DNA of 64,000 nt from Elephas maximus indicus (Eukaryota; Chordata; Mammalia; Proboscidea; Elephantidae). The DNA lies in assembly GCF_024166365.1 (NCBI RefSeq), contig NC_064839.1, positions 14,680,878 through 14,744,877 on the forward strand. The letters are read 5' to 3'. A model generated the notes under the pieces. That model had not been told where the DNA came from, made no database searches, and saw only the letters and a program-made list of their open reading frames with translations. The position numbers and the translations under genes are program-made. This document shows positions 35,001 through 47,000 of the stretch, one piece after another. Within the stretch, counting starts at the first letter, position 1, and every line of letters starts with the position of its first letter.

Positions 35001-38000
35001 GCAGGATCCAGAGAGGAGATCGGTTTACTGTAAAATGGTATGTTAAGGTGGCCTGTCATCTATCAGAGAGAAGAATGGAAATACAGATGTTGAACTTAAC
35101 AAATTTCTTCTGTGCAGGGTTGGCAAATACTAATTTATTAGGACACCTGCTCATTTATAGGAGCTTTAAGGTTTTTTTTTTTTAAGGTAGTTCTTTGATT
35201 GAAATTGGTAATCAGAATGATAGGGTGTTCTTCACAGGTGTGTTTGTCATTGCACAGTATTTTTCAACCTTTTTTTTTTATTATCATCTTTGAACCCTCA
35301 TTAGATATTTTTTCCTACCCCCGCCACACCATGAAATTTTAATACTTCAGATATACTAAATACCTGTTGGCGTACTATACGTTTATCTGTGCTGTGTACA
35401 TAAGAGAGTAAGATTTTTTCACTCCCGAAGAACCAGTTTTTAGCCCCTTGAGCAAATAAATCCAAGCACTTCTTGCTGTTGGTAGGTATATTGGAACCCG
35501 GAACAATTTGTGTGTGTGTGTGTGTGTTTTACGTTAACTGTATTAGTTAAATAGGTGTACTTTAAAAATACACGGCGTATGTCCCTTTTTGCTCATGATG
35601 GAACTATATCTGTTTTGCTGCTCAGCATCCGGGTTGCCGTGGAAGCTTTTATGCAGCTCCCCTATAGAGCGAAAAAATTTGGACTGTACTGCACAAGACC
35701 AGTTACACTGCACGTTGACATCTGTGAAGACAGCGCCGGGATTGTGTAAGTACAGCTTCTGAAATAGGCTGAATCGCTAGGAAAATGGAGTATATGATGT
35801 ATATACCAAATCGATTCCTGTTCAGAAATGCTAAGCAATTTCAAACATCTTTTTGTTCTTTGAGAAACGTCTTCTGACTCGGTGTTTGTCAAACTGGGAT
35901 GTGCAGCAGAATTCCTGGGCAGCAGCCTCTCCAGAGAGGCTCTGAGTAGGGCCTTAGCATTTGTGTTCTCACCCCCCTCCCTTGTTTTAATAGACTTAGG
36001 AAAAGTAACAAAGAAAAGCAGTCATACAATATAGGATTATGTAGCGTTAAAGTCTTTTGAATTCTCCACCTCATTTCCCTCTCGCTGGGAGGCCACTGTG
36101 CTCTCTCAGGCTCTGAAATTCCTGGCTTTCTTTCAGTGCTTTTGTAAGCATTCATAGCCATGGAGTTTTAATGACCGTTGGAGCAATACTGTCCTATTTG
36201 CAAATTTAACTTAAGAACGTATGTTGAAGCTCTTTGCCAGTAGGTGACCCTCTTCTTTATATTTTCAGTCTTTTTCGTGGGTGAACATCCTTTCTGGCAT
36301 ACCTGCTATAGTTCTCTTCTGATAGCCAGCTAGGTTGTTTCTGAGCCGTGCCATGGTGTCTGTTCTCATGAGAACATAGGTAAACCCGTATAAAGTAAAC
36401 AGATGCAGAGATGTATGTGATACATACACAGATCGTTACCTGCCATTGAGTCGGCTCCAGCTCATGGCTACTTTATGTGTAGGTGGCTGGGGGTGGGGTG
36501 GGATGCAGGAACGACAGGGTCTCCAGACATCTCATGGAAGCATCCACAAGAGAGGCAGTTTCCCAGTTCAGGGAGCATAATGCACCAGGACGTGCAAGTT
36601 GAGTAAGAATTGTGCTGCTCTGCATAGTTCTTCTTCCCACAATGCCAGTCCTGGAGGGGGAGGAAGGACAGGGCTGCCCCAGACCACAGGAGACTGAAAT
36701 CAAGCCACCTGGTAGCACTTGTTCAAGATAACACGGTCACAACCATATCCCCGACATGATACTGCCCAGTGCAAAAAACCACCTTGTACAGACATCAGTG
36801 ATGTGGCCAAATACTAGGAAAAAGGAACAAAGAAAGTGGCATGTGTCTGTAAGAGGTCTGTGTTTGCATATGGACTGATACACAGCCACAACAGTGGACG
36901 GAAACACACATGGAGATGGTACAGGACACTTTGTTCCATTACACATAAAATTGCCGTGAGCTGGAGCCGACTCAATGGCAGCTAACGATCTGTATATGTA
37001 TCACATACATCTCTGCATCTGTTTACTCTATACGCGTTTACCTGTGTTCTCATGAGAACAGACAGCATGGCACAGGCCCCTGGAGGTGGTGAATGCATCA
37101 CTCTTGCAGTTGGCCTTGGAATCGGCACAAAAAGATGACTAGCCAGCTTGTCTCTGCTGAGGCCACCACGCTGTTTCAGGCTGCCCAGCAGTCAGCCCAC
37201 ACCATCACTGGTCTGTGAGACACTCTCCAGCATACCTTTGCCCTGAGACCCTCTGGGAGTGCGGCCCTCATTGTGGCAGCAACCCCTTCCTCCTCTGTCC
37301 TGTGACTTGGGAACAAGACAATTGACTCTCAGAGGCCGTCTCTTTCCTGTCTGTCTCGTTCCCTCTGTGCCTGACCCCGCCTTCCCAGTACTGCCCTCTT
37401 CAGGGACCCCCACTCTCAACCTTGAACACCCCCAGACCTAGAATACCCTCCACGTAGATGAAGACTCAGGAGTAAGTTATTTTACTGTGGTTTAGTCATC
37501 CTCTTTGACATGTGGGGGTTGGTGTTTGTGCTTCATCCGGAACTTCTATTTTAATACGTGTATTATAAATTTTGGTAGATTTTGTCAACTTTATCTCCAT
37601 CATTGGGATATAGAAAGTGCCTCTTTCCTTACACACCTTTGAATATGATTAGGTTTTTAAAGTTTTGCTTATTTGCTGGGTAAAAATGTTACTTTGTTTT
37701 AATTTGTGTTTTTCTGACTTATAAAATTGGGTATCTTTTCATGTAGTTTGTGTTGTGTGTGTGAGGGAGAGATTGAGTGATACACTTGTTAATATTCTAG
37801 GTTGACTTTTGGGTTGTTTGCCTATTTTCTCGTAAGGAATCTACCTTTTCTTCAAATTTAAAAAAAAGTATCAGAAAAATTTTTTTTTGTAGTTAGGTTT
37901 TAGAACTATTCATTTATTTTTTGCCTTCTTTTGGAAACCCTTTGCAGTTCTCTTGAGTTAACGTGCATACCATTTCTTAGTAAAAAATAAAAACTAATTT

Positions 38001-41000
38001 TTGGATGTAGATTATGTGCAATACACTGGGCTAATAAGTGATTTATGTCCATTTTTGATTTCAATCTTAAAACAACCCGTGCAGGATGGTGCTGTCATCG
38101 CCGACAAATAAAGCCTGTAGAGAAACATAAAACGTACCACTCAATCATACTTTTCGTTTCTTGTTTTCAGATACTGGTTTCTTCCACTTTTCCACTGCCT
38201 ACAGCTCTCTCTATTTTCGTCTGAAGCATAGAAGGGATGTAGGAAGGGCAGGATGGTAGAGAGAAAATGGGTAACAGTGAAAGGGATGTAGACTCAGCAA
38301 GTTGGGAATACTGTGGGGTGATGGTGACTGGCTGGTTCCTGGAAATCAGAGCTTTCCCACCGCCACCTCTTGGTGTTGATTTAGCCAACACATATCAAGC
38401 CCTCGTTCTGTGCCAGCCTGTGCAGGGCACTGGGGTTTCGGATCGCTGCCCATAGGGAGCTTGTATGGCTAGGGAGACATATGTCACTGATAATGGGTCG
38501 ATGGTGTTGGGGCAAATGATGCCATGGTGATGGGCACAGGGCATTCCAGTAGCTCCAGGAAGGGGACCTTCGAGCATTGCCAGTTCTCAGCAGGGCCTGT
38601 GTGACTCGGGGCTCTGCACTACTGCAGACAGTGGTCTTGGAGAGGAAGGTACTGCAGAGATGTGGCTGGGGTTGTCACCCCAGAGCAGAACCAAAGCCAA
38701 GCTCACTGTTACCTGCATCTTTTGTTCAGAATAGTATCATAAACATTCTATCATAAACATTCAGCATGTCATTTATAAAGTGATACTGGTATACTAGCTT
38801 CAGTAATGAAGTTGTGTTTGTTCACTGTTCCAGGCCCGCCAAGAAGTGGGACAGTGCTGCTATTCAGTACTTTCAGAACATTCTAAAAGGTAAGGCAAGT
38901 ACACTGTCACTGCAGCCTGCTCTGACCTGGCACGGTCATAGGGCAGTTGAGGTAGTTTAACCTTCTGTTCACAAGGGGGTTTGAGATGATGCCTGCTTAG
39001 CTGTTCACCCTCCTCATGTGGGTTGCATAAGTTACTTGGAGCTTCTCCTACACCAAGTGTAGCAATGACTCTGCACCCCTGGAGCTTTGGGAGTGGGTGT
39101 AGATGTCAGCAACTGACAATCTAAATTAGAAAGGGGCTGTTGGTTGAGGAACCCCTAAACAATAATAATAGTTGCCTCTTAGTTTGCGTAGAAGCCACAG
39201 CCCTACAAAATAAATCCACTTGGCTTTTTATTGAACCAGCAGTTGATGAAAAGCGAAACGTCTTTAAGTGAACAAGGGGTAGTATGTGGATACTTACTGC
39301 GTGACAGTCATTATTGCTAACTTAAGATGTATGAAAGATTTTTTTAGTATTTTCTTTATATTGCTGACTGTAAGATATAGTCTCATTTGTGGCATCTGTC
39401 CTAACATCTGGAAATCCTGGTGGTGTAGTGGTTAAGAGCTACGGTTGCTAACTAGAAGATCGGCAGTTAGAATCCCCCAGCTGCTCCTTGGAAACCCTGT
39501 GGGGCAGTTTTCCTCAGTCCTGTAGTGTTGCTATGAGTTGGAATAGACTTGACGGCAGTGGGTTTGGTTTTTTTGTACCCTAACACCTGGCAGTGAGGAG
39601 TCAAACAACCGCGTCTGTCTCTTAGCACTGTTCTGAGGTGTTGGTGGATGTGAAATGACTGGAGCACCACCTGGTACCTAGTTGGGGTCCTGGCCCCTCT
39701 CCTGTGCTGCCCCATTGTCTCAGTAAAGGGAAAGCCAGATACTTTGAACTTGGTAGAAATGGGAGGTTTGGAAGTTGGCTGGTTTGGGAGTTAGGGCCCT
39801 TGTGAACCTATTGGCGGATGCCTGGTGATGAGAATAAGGTATGGAGGAGGCAGACTGTACCTAGTTTTGTATCTTTTTTTTTTTTTTTTAACAAAGAGAA
39901 GTTTATTTTCTCACAGTCTAGTAGGTTACAAATCCAAATTCAGGGCGGTCAGCTCCAGGGGAAGGCTTGCTTTCTTTGTCGGCCCTGGAGGAAGGTCCTT
40001 GTCCTCAATCTTCCCCTGGCTGAGGAGCTTCTCAGGTGCATAGACCCCGTATCCAAAAGACGAGCTCTGCTTCCAGCATTGCTTTCTTGGTGTTATGAGG
40101 TCCCCAACTCTCTGCTTGCTTCCCTTTCCTTTTATCTCTTGAGAGATAAAAGTTGGCCCAGGCCACACCCCAGGGAAACTCCCTTTACCTTGGATCAGGG
40201 AGGTGACCTGAGTAAGGGTGGTGTTACAATCCTACCATAATCCTCTCAACATAAAAGTATAATCACAAAATGGAGGACAACCACACAATACTGCAAATCA
40301 TAGCCTAGACAAGTTAACACGTATTTTGGCGGGGGGATAAAATTCAATCCATGAGGGAGACTTTCACAATCTATCAGGTTCTGCAAAGCTTTGGGATGTA
40401 AAAGAACATGTTTTGTCATCAAACAAAGGCCCCTCCATCCTAACAGCCAACTGTGCAGGTCCACATGCACCTTGGTCCCATTTCTTTTCTTTCTTTCTTT
40501 CTTTCTTTTTTTTTTATTGTGGTGAGAGTATACAGACGAAAACATTAGCTAGCAAAACAACTCCTATATTTATAATTCAGTGATATTGATTACATTTTTC
40601 ATGTTGTATCATCGTTATCACTGTCCTTTTCCAAAATATTCCACCACTATTAACGTAAACTTACTGCCTGTCAAACAAAAACTCCCTCTTTTTCTCTCCC
40701 TCCCACCCCGGTAACCATTAATGATCTTTGGTGTCTATTTGCTTATAAGTGAGATCATACAGTATTTATCCTTTTGTGTCTGACTTACTTCACTCAGCAT
40801 CATGTTTCATGGTTCATCTATGTTGTGAGAGGCATCAGAACTTCATTTCTCTTTATCGCTGAGTAATATTCCATTGTATAAATGAACCACATGTTATTTA
40901 TCCATTCATTTGTTGATGGGCATTTAGGTTGTTTCCACCTTTTTAGCTATTGTGAAAATTGCTCCAATGACCATTGGTGTACAGGTTTCTGTTTGTGTTT

Positions 41001-44000
41001 CTGCCTCCACTTCTGGGTATACACCTAGGATTGGAATTGCTAGGTCATATGGTAATTCTATGCCCAAGTTTTTGAGGAACTGCCAGACTCTTTTCCACAA
41101 TGGCTGTACCAGTGCCATATCTTTTTAATGTACAAGACTAGCCCTGCTATCCCAACACAACATTTGCAAATCCAATCAAGGTCAACGTTGATTGCCATAA
41201 ATTTCTCAGTATGTTCAGGGATAATTTTTCTGCACCAGGATACCTGAGTTCATATTTAGGAGCTTGGTAAAATTTGGGATTTTAGAGTCTCTCTGGTCAA
41301 TATTTGGGCAAGAGATTTAATTTCAAAGATTGAGACTACAAAATCAAACTATGTATTGGATGTGTTATTCTCCATCACCTATTACCATAATGCCATCTAC
41401 AAAACTTCCGTTCTCATACCAATTCTTACTTGAAACCAGCCCTGGCAAAGGGCAATAGTATCTAGATAGAGAAGCTTATCACTGTTAGTTCATAAAACCA
41501 AACCAAACCCACTGCCAGCGAGTCAATTCTGACTCATAGCAACCCTATAGGACGAAGTAGAACTGCCCCATAGGGTTCCTAAGGAGCAGCTGGTGGATTC
41601 AAGCTATAAACCTTTTGGTTAGCAGCCAAACACTTAACCACAGCTCCACCAGGGCTCCTGTTACATCATATATTTTTTTTTTGTAATAATTTTTATTGTG
41701 CTTTAAGTGAAAGTTTACAAATCAAGTCAGTCTGTCACATATAAGCTTATACACACCTTACTTCATACTACCACTTACTCTCTCTTCAATGAGTCAGCCC
41801 GCTCCCTCCTTCCAGTCTCTCCTTTTGTGACAATTTTGCCAATTTCTTACCCTCTCTACCCTCCCATCTCCCCTCCAGACAGGAGATGCCAACACAGTCT
41901 CAAGAATCCACCCGATATACGTAGCTCACCCTTCGTTAGCATCTCTCTCCAACCCATTGTCCAGTCCCTTCCATGTCTGATGAGTTGGCTTCGGGAATGG
42001 TTCCTGTCCTGGGTCAACAGAAGGTTTGGGGACCGTGACCGCCGGGATTCCTCTAGTCTCAGTCAGACCATTAAGTCTGCTCTTTTTATGAGAATTCGGG
42101 GTCTGCATCCCACTGTTCTCCTGTTCCCTCAGGGGTTCTCTGTTGTGCTCCCTGTCAGGGCAGCCATTGGTTGTGGCCGGGCACCATCTAGTTCTTTTGG
42201 TCTCAGGATGATGTAAGTCTCTGTTTCATGTGGCCCTTTCTGTCTCTTGGGGTCATAGTTGTCGTGTGACCTTGGTGTTCTTCATTCTCCTTTGCTCCAG
42301 GTGGGTTGAGACCCATTGATGCATCTTAGACGGCCGCTTTTTAGCATTTAAGACCCCAGATGCCACATTTCAAAGTGGGATGCAGAATGTTTTTATAATA
42401 AAATTATTTCGCCAATTGATTTAGAAGTCCCCTTAAGCCATAGTCCCCAAACCCCCGCCCTTGCTCTGCCGACCTTTGAAGCATTCAGTTTATCCCGGAA
42501 ACTTCTTTGCTTTTGGTCCAGTCCAGTTGAGCTGACCTTCCATGTATTGAGTATTGTCCTTCCCTTCACCTAAAGTGGTTCTTATCTACTAACTAATCAG
42601 TAAATAGCTCTCTCCCCCACCTCCCTCCCTCCCCGCCTCGTAACCACAAAAGTATATGTTCTTCTCAGTTTATACTATTTCTCAAGATCTTATAATAGTG
42701 ATCTTATACAGTATTTGTCCTTTTGCCTCTGACTAATTTCACTCAGCATAATGCCTTCCAGGTTTCTCCATGTTATAAAATCTTTCACAGATTCCTCACT
42801 GTTCTTTATCGATGCGTAGTATTCCATTGTGTGAATACACCGTAGTTTATTTAACCATTCATCCGTTGATGGACACCTTGGTTGCTTCCAGCTTTTTGCT
42901 GTTGTAAACAGAGCTGCAATAAACATGGGTGTGCATATATCTGTTCATGTAAAGGCTCTTTTATTTCTCTAGGGTATATTCCGAAAAGTGGGATTTCTGG
43001 GTTGTATGGTAGTTCTATTTCTAACTTTTTAAGAAAACGCCAGATTTCCAAAGTGGTTGTACCATTTTACATTCCCATCAGCGGTATATAAGAGTTCCAG
43101 TCTCTCCGCAGCCTTTCCAACATTTATTATTTTGTGTTTTTTGGATTAATGCCAGCCTTGTTGGAGTGAGATGGAATCTCATCATAGTTTTAATTTGCAT
43201 TTCTCTAATGGCTAATGATCAAGAGCATTTTCTCACGTATCTGTTAGCTGCCTGAATATCTTCTTTAGTGAAGTGCGTGTTCATATCCTTTGCCCACTTC
43301 TTGATTGGGTTGTTTGTCTTTTTGTGGTTGAGTTTTAACAGAATCATATAGATTTTAGAGATCAGGCGCTGGTCGGAGATGTCATAGCTGAAAGTTCTTT
43401 CCCAATCTGTGGGTGGTCTTTTTACTCTTTTGGTGAAGTCTTTAGATGACCATAGGTGTTTGATTTTTAGGAGCTCCCAGTTATCTGGTTTCTCTTTGTC
43501 ATTTTTAGTAATGTTTTGTATTCTGTTTATGCCTTGTATTAGGGCTCCTAACGTTGTCCCTATTTTTTCTTCCATGGTCTTTATCGTTTTAGTCTTTATG
43601 TTTAGGTCTTTGATCCACTTAGAGTTAGTTTTTGTGCATGGTGTGAGATATGGGTCCTGTTTCATTTTTTTGCAAATGGACATCCGGTTATGCCAGCACC
43701 ATTTGTTAAATAGACTACCTTTTCCCCAATTAACTGACACTGGGCCTTTGTGAAATACCAGCTGTTCATATGTAGATGGATTTATATCTGGGTTCTCAAT
43801 TCTGTTCCATTGGTCTATGTACCAGGCTGTTTTGACTACTGTGGCTGTATAATATGTTCTAAAATCAGGTAGAGTGAGGCCTCCCACTTTGTTCTTCTTT
43901 TTCCGTAATGCTTTACTTATCCAGGGCTTCTTTCCCTTCCATATGAAGTTGGTGATTTGTTTCTCCATCACATTAAAAAATGTCATTGGAATTTGGATCG

Positions 44001-47000
44001 GAAGTGCATTGTATGTATAGATGGCTTTTGGTAGAATAGACATTTTTACTATGTTAAGTCTTCCTATCCATGAGCAAGGTATGTTTTTCCACTTAAGTAT
44101 GTCCTTTTGAATTTCTTGTAGTAGAGCTTTGTAGTTTTCTTTGTGTAGGTCTTTTACATCCTTGGTAAGATTTATTCCTAAGTATTTTATCTTCTTGGGG
44201 GCTACTGTGAATGGTATTGATTTGGTTATTTCCTCTTCAGGGTTCTTTTTGTTGATGTAGAGGAATCCAAGTGATTTTTGTATGTTTATTTTATAGCCTG
44301 AGACTCTGCCAAACTCTTCTATTAGTTTCAGTAGTTTTCTGGAGGATTCCTTAGCGTTTTCTGTGTATAAGACCATGTCATCTGCAAACAGAGATAATTT
44401 TACTTCCTCCTTGCCAATCCGGATGCCCTTTATTTCTTTGTCTAGCCTAATTGCTCTGGCTAGGACCTAGCTCTAGCACAATGTTGAATAAGAGTGGTGA
44501 TAAAGGGCATCCCTGTCTGGTTCCCATTCTCAAGGGAAATGCTTTCAGGCTCTCACCATTTAGGGTGATGTTGGCTGTTGGCTTTGTATAGATGCCCTTT
44601 ATTATGTTGAAGAATTTTCCTTCAATTCCTATATTGCTGAGAGTTTTTATCATAAATGGGTGTTGGACTTTGTCAAATGCCTTTTCTGCAACGATTGATA
44701 AGATCGTGTGGTTTTTGTCTTTTGTTTTATTTATATGGTGGATTACATTAATGGTTTTTCTAATATTAAACCAGCCTTGCATACCTGGTATAAATCGCAC
44801 TTGGTTGTGGTGGATTATTTTTTTGATATGTTGTTGAATTCTATTGGCTAGAATTTTGTTGAGGATTTTTGCATCTATGTTCATGAGGGATGTAGGTCTG
44901 TAATTTTCTTTTTTGTAGTGTCTTTACCTGGTTTTGGTATCAGGGATATGGTGGCTTCATAGAATGAGTTAGGTAGTATTCCATCATTTTCTATGCTTTG
45001 AAATACCTTTAGTAGTAGTGGTGTTAACTCTTTTCTGAAAGTTTGGTAGAACTCTGCAGTGAAGCCGTCCGGGCCAGGGCTTTTTTTTTGTTGGGAGTTT
45101 TTTGATTACCTTTTCAATCTCCTTTTTTGTTATGGGTCTATTTAGTTGTTTTACTTCTGATTGTGTTAGTTTAGGTAGGTAGTGTTTTCCTAGGAATTCA
45201 TCCATTTCTTCTAGGTTTGCAAGTTTGAGTACAATTTTTTGTAATAATCTGATATGATTGTTTTAATTTCGTTTGGGTCTGTTGTGATGTGGACCATCTC
45301 GTTTCTTACTCGGGTTATTTGTTTCCTTTCCTGTATTTCTTTAGTCAGTGTGGCCAATGGTTTATCAATTTTGTTAATTTTTTTCAAAGAACCAGCTTTT
45401 GGCTTTGTTAATTCTTTTTTTTTTTTTCTCTAATTCATTTAGTTCAGCTCTAATTTTTATTATTTGTTTTCTTCTGGTGCCTGATGGATTCTTTTGTTGC
45501 TCACTTTCTATTCAAGTTGTAGGGACAGTTCTCTGATTTTTGCTCTTCTTTTTGTATGTGTGCATTTATCGATACAAGTTGACCTCTGAGCACTGCTTTT
45601 GCTGTGTCCCAGAGGTTTGGATAGGAAGTGTTTTCATTCTCGTTGCATTCTATGAATTTCTTCATTCCCTCCTTAATGTCTTCTATAACCCAGTCTTTTT
45701 TGAGCAGGGTATTGTTCAGTTTCCAAGTATTTGATTTCTTTTCCCTAATTTTTCTGTTATTGATTTCCATTTTCATGGCCTTGTGGTTTGAGAAGATGCT
45801 TTGTAATATTTCGATGTTTTGGATTCTGCGAAGGTTTGTTTTATGACCTAATATGTGGTCTATTCTAGAGAATGTTCCATGTGCGCTAGAAAAAAAAGTA
45901 TACTTTGCAGCAGTTGGGTGGAGTGTTCTGTATAAGTCTATGAGATCAAGTTGGTTGATTGTAGCAATTAGGTCTTCCGTGTCTCTATTGGCTTCTTACT
46001 GGAAGTCCTGTCCTTCTCTAAAAGCAGTGTGTTCAAGTCTCCTACTATAATTGTGGGGGTGTCTATCTCACTTTTCAGTTCTGTTCAGTTATCTTGCAGC
46101 CCTGTCATTGGGTGCATAAATATTTAATATGGTTATATCTTCCTGTTCTATGGTCCCTTTAATCATTATGTAGTGTCCTTCTTGATCCTTTGTGGTGGGT
46201 TTGACTTTAAAGTCTGTTTTGTCAGAAATTAATACCGCTACTCCTGCTCTTTTTTGATTGTTGTTTGCTTGATATATTTTTTTCCATCCTTTGAGTTTTA
46301 GTTCGTGTCTCTAAGTCTAAGGTGCGTCTCTTGTAGGCAGCATATAGACGGATCGTCTGAGACTTTCTGTCTCTTTATTGGTGCGTTTAGTCCATTTACA
46401 TTCAGCGTAATTATAGATAAGCATGTGTTTAGTGCTGTCATTTTGATGCCTTTTTGTGTGTGTTGTTGATAATTTCATTTTTCCACTTTTTTGTGCTGAG
46501 ACGTTTTTCTTTATAAATTCTGTGTTCCTTATTTTCATAATAGTTGACTTTATGTTTGCTGAGTCATTATGTTTTTCTTGGTTTTATTTTGAGTTATGGA
46601 GTTGTTATATCTCTTTGTGATTACCTTAACATTTACCCCTGTTTTTCTAAGTAAAAACCTAACTTGTATTGTCCTATATTGCCTTGTTTCCCTCTCCATA
46701 TGGCAGTTCTTTGCCTCCTGTATTTAGTCCCTCTTTTTGATTATTGTGATCTTTTACACATTGATTTCAATGATTCCCTGTTTTGACCATTTTTTTCTTT
46801 TTAAAATTAATCTTAATTTGTTTTTGTGATTTCCCTATTTGAGTTGATACCAGGATGTTCTGTTCTGTGACCTTGTGTTGTGCTGGTATCTGATATTATT
46901 GATTTTCTGACCAGACAATTTCCTTTAGTATTTCTTGTAGCTTTGGTTTGGTTTTTGCAAATTCTGTAAGCTTGTATTTATCTGTAAATGTTTTAATTTT

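Noticed and set aside
40484-40515. (TTTC)n/T run as a regulatory element
   Set aside because: It is the poly(A)-derived microsatellite at the 3' end of an old antisense L1.
43219-44376. 385-residue open frame as a host gene
   Set aside because: It is the middle of L1 ORF2 (reverse transcriptase and downstream part), flanked by the rest of the element.
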